Made by a program: the position numbers and the translations under genes. Below are positions 52,001-59,348 of a DNA stretch of 64,000 bases, piece by piece (positions within the stretch are counted from its first letter, which is position 1; each line of letters opens with the position of its first letter). The stretch lies in contig NZ_CP107008.1 in NCBI RefSeq assembly GCF_025725685.1, forward strand, positions 3,348,001 to 3,412,000, written 5' to 3'. Below the pieces are notes generated by a model. The model was not told where the DNA came from. It did not search any database and saw nothing but the letters and a program-made list of their open reading frames with translations. Source of the stretch: Halomonas sp. M4R1S46 (lineage in GTDB: Bacteria > Pseudomonadota > Gammaproteobacteria > Pseudomonadales > Halomonadaceae).

Positions 52001-52564
52001 TTCGGCCAGGCGACTTAACACATCACGGCACTGTTGCCGCTCGGCCTCGTCGAGGAAGTTTTCCGGGCGCGCCGGCAGAAAGCATTCCATCAGGCCGGCA
52101 TCTTCGTTCAAGTGAACCTGCCGCGCCTCCGGATCTTCCACCTCGATCCAGGCGGCCAGCTCATCTGCCGCCTCATGCAGCGACTCGGCTGCGCTCTGGG
52201 TCAATAGCCAGAAGGTGCCGGTACCGGTCAGGTAGAGGACATCGGCCCAGACGTCGTCTTGGCAGGGATGCGAGGCGGCGCACTGAATCTCGCCACCTGC
52301 CGGGGGCGGCGGTTCGAAGTGAGGTAATTGACGCACCATGGGCGCCGGTGCAGTGGGTTCGGCAGGAGCCTCCTCCGCGACCCAGTCGCCCGGCTTGGAC
52401 CCTGCCGCCGCGGCCGCCGCATCGGGCAGTTTCAGGGTCCCGTCGCGCAGGATCAGGTCCGGATCGCCGATGTCCGGGTTCAGGGTCAGCAACTCCTCGA
52501 CCGACACATCGCGTGCCTCGGCCAGCTCACTCAGGGTATCGCCATCCTTGATCACATAGTCCAT
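49091..52564 (-). CDS. LysM-domain protein, candidate T6SS effector of unknown activity
   Basis: A 1157-residue protein. Residues 1-48 are a LysM domain (MDYVIKDGDTLSELAEARDV, LRDGTLKLP). An Ala/Pro-rich linker reaches about 90. Residues about 100-650 are mostly helical and charged. Residues about 690-905 are Gly/Ala-rich with alternating strand-like stretches (AGFQWELKGTWSLARGEISL, VGVGIGAELGFRLGLRNGRF). About 960-1157 is helical again, with a low-complexity DNDSNN turn. There is no signal peptide, as expected for T6SS cargo. No PLD (HxK), lipase (GxSxG), amidase or nuclease motif stands out. Its ATG overlaps the DUF4123 gene by 13 bases. A pore-forming or cell-wall role is plausible from LysM and from exported immunity candidates. 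Confidence 0.8.
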   Translation of the reverse strand: MDYVIKDGDTLSELAEARDVSVEELLTLNPDIGDPDLILRDGTLKLPDAAAAAAGSKPGDWVAEEAPAEPTAPAPMVRQLPHFEPPPPAGGEIQCAASHPCQDDVWADVLYLTGTGTFWLLTQSAAESLHEAADELAAWIEVEDPEARQVHLNEDAGLMECFLPARPENFLDEAERQQCRDVLSRLAELTGESEGDAARRAAEHERLTENPWFWVSPLIVSAAYFQERAQYPEETRLVEELNALYRKGRERAEAQGYVIEGSRYYGPWEDDITEALETYRRCRGRVVGDAISVTQPGELLPLQEALKEYQAFLADCESMSPKDSSRCTAIADYFSDRVEQMSDDLKAYRDSIVALATLGIATPEWALADPALKTSRAGLDPGIDAFNHYNRLLKEAVAIYDAVDARLEEWTTATAGNAALPMHLFAQERRRFERLTSQLDALYDTATQAVAAMQPQRVLFWQADIEDQRHALGYEKQSIDVLVRKDFPLREFSSPQGARALSHLSLHQLQRDMSEDERQALKRQLTADGALPATLWEAPETALSQWLQRQGCEKIERRAEWFDEGLGFFRPEAFFQYLDDQAHEVASLRDDSARSQWGEALQRMLFTGPARETLRLFDASAQAQMLRLVGMPHGELNQALSHEFEESLTLFERDASLELFDTKLENSVGGQLGAEQKRQGTLERQNDGWQAGQDHGAGVKAGFQWELKGTWSLARGEISLGTLHLPGEDEAAPFDAILANRNGERRSMGCYSIRMELVAKGFAGASVALGAETGLAFNEKGLQLTGVEWAQREAEGATLKAFAGATLGLQTQCAMRWQPPEDITRQLPQLADQDWLSLKTQHRDLDQWRTFGQALLGGEVGVGIGAELGFRLGLRNGRFVAYAKAKVFAGVTVGGKVAVELDLQQLDLWLMMIGQALRDNDYGFIDWVDEDAFESISQLTYLATTTLLDVGLLAARGRDGIRRLYNQLTQSDRAGMVAYVIVRRMGSDREQLAAWVQHLPPEALGPLLNVLATRPGFWGYTVGDEDFSRDAAIDLQQIAIAQCLEWIEQGHLDGRYRRSAAQRLFEKAVARMSADGEYAGAEGSDNDSNNSAARGRAYCENRHRLDQFMSQSLTNDGQAAAARKLYRSIANDLGHNIDAYCQLVTTPGGTHVTYRES

Positions 52565-53424
52565 TCGAGCGTGTCCCTGTCCTGTGCCTGAAGCGTCTCC
52601 ATCCGTTCGCGAAGGGCCTTGACCTTCCGCCAGGCCGGCTGCGCCGACTCGAGGGCCTCGCGAATGTCGCGATGCTCGCGCCATCCCGCCTGCCGCAAGA
52701 GCGGCAGGAGGCTGTCCAGATGCCGAGCCCGCGTGATGCCGTGCCGGTTGAGCACGGCCAGCCCCTCCAGCCAGGCGGCGTCGACCTCATCGAGGCGAAG
52801 TCCGAGCCGCTCGGCCAGGAACCAGGCCTGGGGCGCCGCCTTCAGCGCCGCTTCCATGTCGAGCGTCAAGCGTGGCGAGGCGTCCGAAGCCTCCCCTGGT
52901 TCGATGTCCCGCCAGGCTTGCCAGCGCCCTTGGGGCGTGGGTGTGGCGAGCTCGCCGAGCGGCGCGAGGATTCGCGCCAGCATCACGGGCTCGGCGCTGC
53001 CCAGCAGGGCGGTCAGGGCCGCCGGGTCCTGCAGGTTGACCAGCGACTGCCCGCCCTGGGGATCCGCCCAGACGAACAGGCGCTGCAAGTGAGCGATCAG
53101 GTCGGCAAAGGCGACATTCAAAGGCGGCTGACAGCACCAGCCCAGGCGACGCTCCCGGCACAGGGCCTCACCGCCGCGCCAGGCCTCGCTGTCGGCCTCG
53201 AGGCGCAGGCACCAGGGGCCGGCCTCCAGCAGCGGGGCCAGCGGCGTGGCGGCGAAGAGCGGCACGTGCTCGTGGACGCCCTCGCGCCCCAGTAGCTCAC
53301 GGCTCGCCTCGGAGGCACGGCGCTGGTCGAGCACCATCACGAGGGGGCGTTCGGTCGACAGCCAGGCCTCGGGCTCGCCACTGATGCGAGCCCGCTCGGG
53401 CAGTCGCGCTAGCCATTCAGGCAT
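52552..53424 (-). CDS. DUF4123 protein, T6SS effector chaperone
   Basis: A 290-residue protein with the DUF4123 pattern in its first half: an N-terminal strand region (LVMVLDQRRASEASRELLG), the PLLEAGPWCLRLEADSEAW block and VFADLIAHLQRLFVWADPQ-like segment (FADLIAHLQRLFVWADPQGG). DUF4123 proteins (Tap-1/Tec) load a specific effector onto VgrG and are encoded beside both. Here the gene overlaps vgrG by 16 bases upstream and the LysM gene by 13 downstream. GGGAGG precedes the ATG. The position strongly marks the LysM protein as VgrG cargo. Confidence 0.9.
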   Translation of the reverse strand: MPEWLARLPERARISGEPEAWLSTERPLVMVLDQRRASEASRELLGREGVHEHVPLFAATPLAPLLEAGPWCLRLEADSEAWRGGEALCRERRLGWCCQPPLNVAFADLIAHLQRLFVWADPQGGQSLVNLQDPAALTALLGSAEPVMLARILAPLGELATPTPQGRWQAWRDIEPGEASDASPRLTLDMEAALKAAPQAWFLAERLGLRLDEVDAAWLEGLAVLNRHGITRARHLDSLLPLLRQAGWREHRDIREALESAQPAWRKVKALRERMETLQAQDRDTLEWTM

Positions 53425-55556
53425 GGGCAATCCTCCCGGCTGCACTGGGTCTCGCTGATCTTGCCGCATAGCGGCATCAACGCCGCTTCCGAGAGCCGGT
53501 ACTCGAGCAGTTGGGGCAGGGCGGTGGGCGCAATCGCCTCATGCACCTCCGGCTCGGCGTGCCCCGGCCGCAGCGGCGCCTGGGCGCCCTGCCCCGTGCC
53601 GCTGCCGGGGCTGCCACCGGCGTTCACCTTCACGCTGGGGCCACTGATGGTGATGCCGCCGCCGTCGACCTTGAGGAAGCTGCCGCCAGCGGCCAGGGTC
53701 AGCTCGCTGCCGGCCTCCAGCACCACCTTCTGGCCGGCCTGGATGTGCAGCTCGCGGCCGCTCTCGGTGAGCCAGGCCTGGCCGGCGCTGAGGTGCAGGC
53801 TGCCGTCGATGGTCAGGTGCTGGGCACCATCGCTCTTCTCGCGGCGCTCGCCGTGCACGGTGTGGTGGTCGTCGCGGTCGAGCTCGCTGATGCGGTCGCG
53901 CTTGACCATGAGGTGGCTGTCGCGACGGATCTCCTCGGTGCGGTCGTTCTCGGTCAGCAGCTCCAGGTCCTTCTGGGCATGCCACCAGATCTGTTCCTGG
54001 TCGTGCTGGTCCTCGAAGCGCAGCTCGTTGAAGCCCTCGCCCTGGTGGGTCTGGGTGCGCAGCACGGTGCGGGTCTTGTGCTCGGGCAGCGGGTACGGCG
54101 GCGTATTCACCGCGTGGTAGGTGCGCCCGGTGATCAGCGGTTGGTCCGGGTCACCTTCCAGGAAGGAGACGATCACCTCGTGGCCGATCCGCGGGATCGC
54201 CATCATGCCGTAGCCACCGCCGGCCCAGCCCTGGCTGACGCGCAACCAGGCGCTGGCCGTCTCGTTGGGTTCGGCGTAGCGGTCCCAGGGGAACTGGCAG
54301 CGCACCCGCCCGTGCGCGTCGCAGTGGATCTCCTCGCCCTCGGGGCCCACCACGAAGGCCACCTGGGGGCCGTCGACCCGCGGCCTGGGCCGCGGCGCCG
54401 GGCGCCAGGCGGCGTCGTCCGGGGTGAGCATGAGCCGATTGTGGTAGCGAGTCATGGCTTCCGAGCCTGCCCGCCCGCGCTGGCCATCGCGATCCCCGGC
54501 GGTCACGCCGACGGCATCTTCCTGCAGGGCCTGGGGCTGCTCGCCCTCGTGGATCACCTTGATGACCTGCCAGCCGCGGTTGAGCTCATCCACGTCGTGG
54601 TCGGCCAGGGTGAAGCGCGTGCCCGGGGCCAGCTCGGGCAGGTCGCTCTCGCCGTCGAGCGTCAGGGCGTCGTGGCGCAGGTGCTCCAGGCGGTGGCGGG
54701 TGAAGGCCTGGCCCGAGGCGTCGGCCTTGTAGCGACCCGGGTAGTCGTAGTGCTCGTACCCTCTATCAACGACGCCACGCTGGGCGTGGGCCTCGAGGGC
54801 TTCCCCCTGGTGATCGTGGAGCTGGCCGTAGGCCGGCTGCTTGAAGCTGTAGTCCTTGAGCTGGGCGCGGGCCGGGCGCACCCGGGCGGTCTGGGTCAGC
54901 CGCCGCAGGTGGCGCCGGGGCGCGGTGCCCCCGGCGCGATGATGGTAGGTCCGCTCGCCGAGCCCGGTGAGCACCTGGGGATCGTCGGCGAACACCAGCC
55001 GGTGGGCGCCGAGGTCGGCATCCTCGAATTCATGGAAGTAGAAGAGCCCCTCCTCGGCGGCCAGGCGTTCGACGAACTCGAGGTCGGTCTCGCGATACTG
55101 CACGCAGTATTCGCGCTCGGCGGGCTCGCGGGTCACCGCGAAGGCCACGTCCGTCAGGCCGCGCTCCTCGCACAGGGTGTTGAGGATGGTCAGCGGCGAG
55201 ACGCGCTGGAAGATCCGCGCGTTCTGGCGCAGCGAGAGGCGCCACAGCGAGGGGCGGATCACCACCACGTAATGGCTGCGGCGATGGCCGCGGTCGCCGC
55301 GGCCGAACTCGCTGACGATGCCGTGGACCCGGCGCTGGGCGACGCCGTCCTGCCACACGGTGAGGCTCGCCGGGCGGTCGAGGAGCGCCTCCGGCGAGAG
55401 ATCGGCGGCGCGGCTGGCGAAGCGCACCCGCAGGTGGAAGGGCGCCGAGAGCGCCTCCTCAAGGGTGAAGTCGATCACCGCCGGCTCGGCCTCGCCCGCT
55501 TCACGAGCGACGCCGGCGAGGCTCAGGGTGAAGTGCAGTCCCTTGGGCTGGGGCAT
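53409..55556 (-). CDS. vgrG: Type VI secretion spike protein VgrG
   Basis: A 715-residue VgrG of the TssI type. The gp27-like part includes FEYRLFARSRDA-type features (HLRVRFASRAADLSPEALLD, REYCVQYRETDLEFVERLAA, GLFYFHEFEDADLGAHRLVF). The gp5-like OB part includes RVRCQFPWDRYAEPNETASA and IPRIGHEVIVSFLEGDPDQP. A DUF2345-type repetitive needle follows (SELDRDDHHTVHGERREKSD, LHIQAGQKVVLEAGSELTLA). The tail after about residue 640 is a short, cysteine-containing extension ending EDCPCLNG, perhaps an adaptor contact. AGGAGGG precedes the ATG. No other T6SS core gene is in the window. Confidence 0.95.
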   Translation of the reverse strand: MPQPKGLHFTLSLAGVAREAGEAEPAVIDFTLEEALSAPFHLRVRFASRAADLSPEALLDRPASLTVWQDGVAQRRVHGIVSEFGRGDRGHRRSHYVVVIRPSLWRLSLRQNARIFQRVSPLTILNTLCEERGLTDVAFAVTREPAEREYCVQYRETDLEFVERLAAEEGLFYFHEFEDADLGAHRLVFADDPQVLTGLGERTYHHRAGGTAPRRHLRRLTQTARVRPARAQLKDYSFKQPAYGQLHDHQGEALEAHAQRGVVDRGYEHYDYPGRYKADASGQAFTRHRLEHLRHDALTLDGESDLPELAPGTRFTLADHDVDELNRGWQVIKVIHEGEQPQALQEDAVGVTAGDRDGQRGRAGSEAMTRYHNRLMLTPDDAAWRPAPRPRPRVDGPQVAFVVGPEGEEIHCDAHGRVRCQFPWDRYAEPNETASAWLRVSQGWAGGGYGMMAIPRIGHEVIVSFLEGDPDQPLITGRTYHAVNTPPYPLPEHKTRTVLRTQTHQGEGFNELRFEDQHDQEQIWWHAQKDLELLTENDRTEEIRRDSHLMVKRDRISELDRDDHHTVHGERREKSDGAQHLTIDGSLHLSAGQAWLTESGRELHIQAGQKVVLEAGSELTLAAGGSFLKVDGGGITISGPSVKVNAGGSPGSGTGQGAQAPLRPGHAEPEVHEAIAPTALPQLLEYRLSEAALMPLCGKISETQCSREDCPCLNG

Positions 55557-55711
55557 GGCGTCCCTCCTGGAGGCCGTATCCGTTCCGTGGTCCGCCGGCG
55601 TCGGATGGCCAACGGCAGGGGTAGGTTACGCGAGCGCGTCGCCGAGACAAGGCATCGGCGGCATGCGTAAGCGATCGCTGACAAGGGCTATGGGCAAACG
55701 CTGACGCCTGC

Positions 55712-55739
55712 CGCCGCCAGGGCCGGGGCCCTGGCGGCG
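55712..55739 (-). terminator. Hairpin between hcp and vgrG
   Basis: Thirteen-base perfect arms (minus strand CGCCGCCAGGGCC) meet with a two-base loop. It lies about 57 bases after the hcp stop and would reduce read-through from hcp into vgrG. Confidence 0.55.
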
Positions 55740-55795
55740 ACAACGGTGCCCGCCGGCGCGAGCATTGGTGTGGGCACCGTCGCTGACGCGAGGCC

Positions 55796-56314
55796 TCAGG
55801 CCTCGATGGGCGCGCGCCAGTCGTCGGAACCGGAGGTGCCGGCGACGGTGTGCTCCCAGTCGATCTTGCGGTAGGCCAGGGAGACATCCATCAGCTGGGT
55901 GAACTCGGACTTGTTGATGTCCTGGGCATGGGGCATGCGCAGGTTGATGTCGACGATGGTGGCGTCGGTCAGGGTGGTGGTGAAGAAGTGCTCCTGCTTG
56001 CCCTCCACGGAGGTGCGGTACCACTTCAGCTCGACGTTGGGCAGCATCTCGCCGGAGGCCAGGGCGTTGTACATCAGCGGCACGGCCTTGTTCAGGGCCA
56101 CGGTGAAGATGAACGGCTTGTGGGCACGCTGACCGGAGGGCTGACCGGACTGCGGGTCGGTGGGGACGGTGACGATGTGCTTGAATTCCTGCACCAGCAT
56201 CTGGTCCTCGTGACCCTCGACGTAGATGTTGCCGACGGACTCGGGGGTGAAGGCACCGGCGGTGATGTTGCCCTGGGTCTGGCCTTCGATGCTGATATAA
56301 CACGGCGTGGGCAT
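55796..56314 (-). CDS. hcp: Type VI secretion tube protein Hcp
   Basis: A 172-residue Hcp (TssD) of normal length. It begins MPTPCYISIEGQTQGNITAG and contains YVEGHEDQMLVQEFKHIVTV, KPFIFTVALNKAVPLMYNAL and the HFFTTTLTDATIVDINLRMP block. Hcp rings form the inner tube that carries VgrG and cargo. CAAGGAG precedes the ATG at 56314. The gene leads the minus-strand T6SS module, with a hairpin before vgrG. As there are no sheath or membrane-complex genes, the module must use a T6SS encoded elsewhere. Confidence 0.95.
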   Translation of the reverse strand: MPTPCYISIEGQTQGNITAGAFTPESVGNIYVEGHEDQMLVQEFKHIVTVPTDPQSGQPSGQRAHKPFIFTVALNKAVPLMYNALASGEMLPNVELKWYRTSVEGKQEHFFTTTLTDATIVDINLRMPHAQDINKSEFTQLMDVSLAYRKIDWEHTVAGTSGSDDWRAPIEA

Positions 56315-56624
56315 GGGTCTGCTCCTTGACGATGAATGACGATGTCCGATGGACACCCTTCAGGGAGCAGGCCCTATGCCACTCCTCCTACTTGCCAACC
56401 ATATCAATTAGTTAGAAAAGCCAGGCCGCCAAGAGCTCAATGAGATTAGGCAACATCCTGCCCGGATCGAGCAAGATGTTGCCCAGCGGGCAACTTTTTT
56501 CCTGATCATCCTGGGAGTCTTGACCAAGACCCGTCGATAGGCTGCCATCACACTGTCGCTGATACCGCATGGTGCAATCTGGTTGCGTGATGAGCCTATA
56601 CCCCCGGTGCCAGGCCGGTAAGGC
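56315..56624. other. Region between hcp and the group II intron
   Basis: 310 bases that must contain the hcp promoter. Short frames run through it (for example one joining the intron exons and ending near 56410), but no family is recognised. It includes a plus-strand terminator-like hairpin at 56478. It may be the remains of a displaced gene. Confidence 0.4.
56478..56500 (+). terminator. Plus-strand terminator with no obvious gene
   Basis: GTTGCCC and GGGCAAC form a perfect stem with an AGC loop followed by six T on the plus strand. No plus-strand gene precedes it, so it may be left from a lost gene. Confidence 0.6.
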
Positions 56625-58548
56625 ATCGAGTAGGAAGGGGAGTCGCCTCCCCCGTCCTCTCACACCACCGGGCATACGGTTCCGTACCACGGCGGTTCAC
56701 GAAGAACGGCTAAGCCCTCTTACCGTATCGAGTACCGAGATCAGGCCCAGCCGATCGAACCACTTCCGTGGCAGGGCCTGATTCATGTGCGAAGCACCGG
56801 CATTCCACCAGGGGCCTCGCCCATTCCCGGCTGACTTCCACGCCCGATAGTCGTCCAGACCCAGTGCCAGAAGCTTACGGCGCCGGGTCCGCGGGCGTTT
56901 CCATTGCCGCCAGACCACGTCGCGTAACCGGCGGCGTATCCACCCATCCAGCGCTTCCAGCGGGCGCTTCACATCGACGAGACTGAAGTAACTGGCCCAG
57001 CCCCGCAGGACGGGGGCCAACTCCCTCGTGACGCGCCGAATATGGCGTCCCCTGCCACGCTTGAGGATCTCGCGGACACGCTGCATCAAGCGTGGCAGGC
57101 TGGCCTTGGCCAGCGTCAGCTTCGGCAGCTTGTGCCGGGTCAGCGTGTAGCCCAGATACCCCCGGTTCCAAGGCCGCTCCACCGCACTCTTGTCACGATT
57201 GACCGTCAGCCTGAGCGAGCTCTCGAGAAAATCACTCAGGCTGGCCATGACGCGCTCGCCCGCTCGCCGACTCCTGACATACACCTGCATATCGTCGGCG
57301 TAGCGGCAGAAGCGGTGACCGCGGCGCTCCAGTTCCTTGTCCACGTCATCCAGCAGGATGTTGGCCAGCAGCGGGCTGAGCGGTCCGCCCTGGGGCGTTC
57401 CCTGCCGGCGTGACGCGGCCTGGCAGTCCTGGAACAGACCGGCTTCCAGATAACGACGGATCAGGCGCAACACCCGCTTGTCGCGGACGCGGCGCGCGAC
57501 CCGCGCCATCAGCAGGTCGTGGTTCACTCGGTCGAAGAAGGCTTCCAGGTCGAGGTCGACCACCCAGCGGTGGCCGGCCGTGACATGGGTCTTCATCGCC
57601 GCGACAGCCTGCTGGGCGCTGCGTTTGGGGCGGTAGCCGTAGCTCGATGCGGAGAAGCTCGGATCGAAGAGCGGCGTCAGCACCTGCAGCAGCGCCTGCT
57701 GGATCAGCCGGTCGGTGACCGTGGGGATGCCGAGCTGTCGTGTCCCGCCCTTGGACTTGGGGATCTCGACGGCTCGGACTGGGCTGGGGTGGTACTCACC
57801 GGCCAGCAGCCGCTCGCGCAGCGTCGGCCAGTGCTGTTTCAGGTGGTCAGCCAACTGCTCCACCGTCATGCCATCGGCACCCGGCGCGCCTTTGTTGGCG
57901 ACCACCCTCCGGTAAGCCCGCGCCATGTTAGCCTTCTCTACCACGGCCTCCATGAGCGGGGCGGGCTCCGCTTTCGTCCACGATGACGACGCCGGGACCG
58001 TCTCGACGCCCACCGGCCGAGACTCGGGGTGCTGCCCCTGCCCCTCTGGGTGGGTGGCGGTATCAGCGCCGCTTTCTGTCTTCATGATCGATCCTCGAGA
58101 CGTCATCGCCTACTCGCGGTTCTTCATGTTCGGCCCTTGGTGCCGCGGTGAACCGGCACTTACTATGGCCTCTGCTGACGTCTGGTGGCCCATCCCGCCG
58201 CCTCTCGACGCCGGTAGCACCGTGGCAGACCACCAGACCTCCCAGGGTAAGACGCGCGACCTTCCCGCTTATGCCTGTCGGATTTACGTCATGGCGTTCC
58301 GTGCAAGTACTGGGCTTTGATGATTGATGCCATCTCACCCCGCCATGACGCCTCATATCCGCTTCCTGTTCGTCAGGCCAGCGTTTTGCCTCGAGCTGCC
58401 TTCAGATTCCCCCTCGCGGGAGACACCCTTGCCGTCGGCTAGCACTTCCCCTTGCCGGGCGTGCAGGGGACTTTCACCCCCAAGTCATCCCGAGGCACCA
58501 CCCTCGGGAACAGCGCCAGTCAGGCGCTGCGCGCCATGCCTGGCGCAC
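56625..58548 (-). mobile_element. Group II intron (about 1.9 kb), apparently full length
   Basis: On the minus strand the intron begins GTGCGCC at 58548, the consensus GTGYG start. It shows GGGGTGAAAGTCCCC and GACGAACAGGAAGCGG in its 5' domains, and contains the reverse transcriptase frame. Near the 3' end lies a domain V-like block (GTACGGAACCGTATGCCC), followed by a domain VI-like hairpin (GGGGAGGCGACTCCCC) and CTACTCGAT as the end at 56625. Boundaries are read by eye from family consensus. It inserts 32 bases after the stop of the amidotransferase gene, after a T-rich run (CTTTTGAT). Confidence 0.85.
56697..58085 (-). CDS. ltrA: Group II intron reverse transcriptase/maturase
   Basis: A 462-residue intron-encoded protein. 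Reverse transcriptase blocks include VEIPKSKGGTRQLGIPTVTD, SSYGYRPKRSAQQAVAAMK, DLDLEAFFDRVNHDLLM, TPQGGPLSPLLANILLDDVD and the YADD catalytic box (RYADDMQVYV, about residue 260). The maturase (X/GIIM) domain follows (PLEALDGWIRRRLRDVVWRQ). No HNH endonuclease domain is visible after it, as in endonuclease-free intron classes. The start is ATG 58085 with GAGGAT upstream. It supports splicing and mobility of the surrounding intron. Confidence 0.95.
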   Translation of the reverse strand: MKTESGADTATHPEGQGQHPESRPVGVETVPASSSWTKAEPAPLMEAVVEKANMARAYRRVVANKGAPGADGMTVEQLADHLKQHWPTLRERLLAGEYHPSPVRAVEIPKSKGGTRQLGIPTVTDRLIQQALLQVLTPLFDPSFSASSYGYRPKRSAQQAVAAMKTHVTAGHRWVVDLDLEAFFDRVNHDLLMARVARRVRDKRVLRLIRRYLEAGLFQDCQAASRRQGTPQGGPLSPLLANILLDDVDKELERRGHRFCRYADDMQVYVRSRRAGERVMASLSDFLESSLRLTVNRDKSAVERPWNRGYLGYTLTRHKLPKLTLAKASLPRLMQRVREILKRGRGRHIRRVTRELAPVLRGWASYFSLVDVKRPLEALDGWIRRRLRDVVWRQWKRPRTRRRKLLALGLDDYRAWKSAGNGRGPWWNAGASHMNQALPRKWFDRLGLISVLDTVRGLSRSS

Positions 58549-58580
58549 ATCAAAAGCCAGCGCTCCAAGACCGCCCTGGA

Positions 58581-59306
58581 TCAAGAACGGACCCTGGCGT
58601 CCTGAGCCTGACGCATGAACTCGAGGATCCAGCGCGCCATCAGCGCATCGTCCACCGGGGCATGCAGCGAGGCCAGGCCCTCCCGGACCCGCTGGCTGCC
58701 GACCTGGTCGCGACGCAGGGCCATCAGGTCCGCCGAGTAGGGCTTGGCGAACTCCGGGTGGCCCTGGACGCCGAGGAAGTGGCCGCCCACCTGCATCAGG
58801 TAGATCGGGCAGAAGTCGCTGCCGGCCAGCACCCGGGCGTCGGGGGGCGGCGCCACCACCTGGTCCTGGTGGCTGACCACCAGGTCCAGGCCCTCCTGCC
58901 AGGGCTCCATCCACGCGGCGCGGCCGCTCACCCGGTTGAAGGACATGCCCACGCCCCAGCCCCGCTCGCTCTTCACGACCCGGCCGCCCAGGGCCTTGGT
59001 GATCAGCTGGTGGCCGAAGCAGATGCCCACCAGTGGCTGGTCGGCCGCCCAGCGCCGGCGCACGAAGCCGCACAGGTCCTCGACCCAGGCCAGGCCGTCG
59101 TTGACCCCGAACCTGGAGCCGGTGGTCAGCCAGGCATCCACGGCGTCCGGGTCATCGGGGAGCTCGCCATCCAGGCAGCGCCAGACGCGGAACTCGACGG
59201 TCGGGTCCACCGCAGTGAACAACCGCTCGAACATGGCCGGGTAATTGCCATGCCGGTCGCGCAACTCTGGCGCCACGTCATCGCATTGCAGCAGTCCGAT
59301 GCGCAT
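58581..59306 (-). CDS. Class I glutamine amidotransferase-like hydrolase
   Basis: A 241-residue GATase1 protein. The nucleophile elbow is GICFGHQLI with the catalytic Cys, and the His-Glu pair is in LGVQGHPEF. It resembles GMP synthase-like hydrolases such as PuuD of the E. coli putrescine pathway in function but is a stand-alone GATase1. It would hydrolyse the gamma-glutamyl product in the last step of the cluster. It is the most downstream gene of the set, after the Fe-type alcohol dehydrogenase on the same strand. A group II intron has landed just beyond its stop. Confidence 0.88.
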   Translation of the reverse strand: MRIGLLQCDDVAPELRDRHGNYPAMFERLFTAVDPTVEFRVWRCLDGELPDDPDAVDAWLTTGSRFGVNDGLAWVEDLCGFVRRRWAADQPLVGICFGHQLITKALGGRVVKSERGWGVGMSFNRVSGRAAWMEPWQEGLDLVVSHQDQVVAPPPDARVLAGSDFCPIYLMQVGGHFLGVQGHPEFAKPYSADLMALRRDQVGSQRVREGLASLHAPVDDALMARWILEFMRQAQDARVRS

Positions 59307-59348
59307 CGGCCTGTCTCCCTGTCTGTCTTAGCCGCCCGAAGCCGCGGC

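Noticed and set aside
49091..52564. LysM protein as a PldB-type phospholipase because of the Sel1 neighbours
   Set aside because: No HxKxxxxD motif or PLD repeats were found; only the immunity-like neighbours are similar.
56412..56690. A frame spanning the intron 3' end and downstream exon as a gene
   Set aside because: It crosses the predicted intron end, and its sequence is not similar to a known family. The joined-exon reading is also unassigned.
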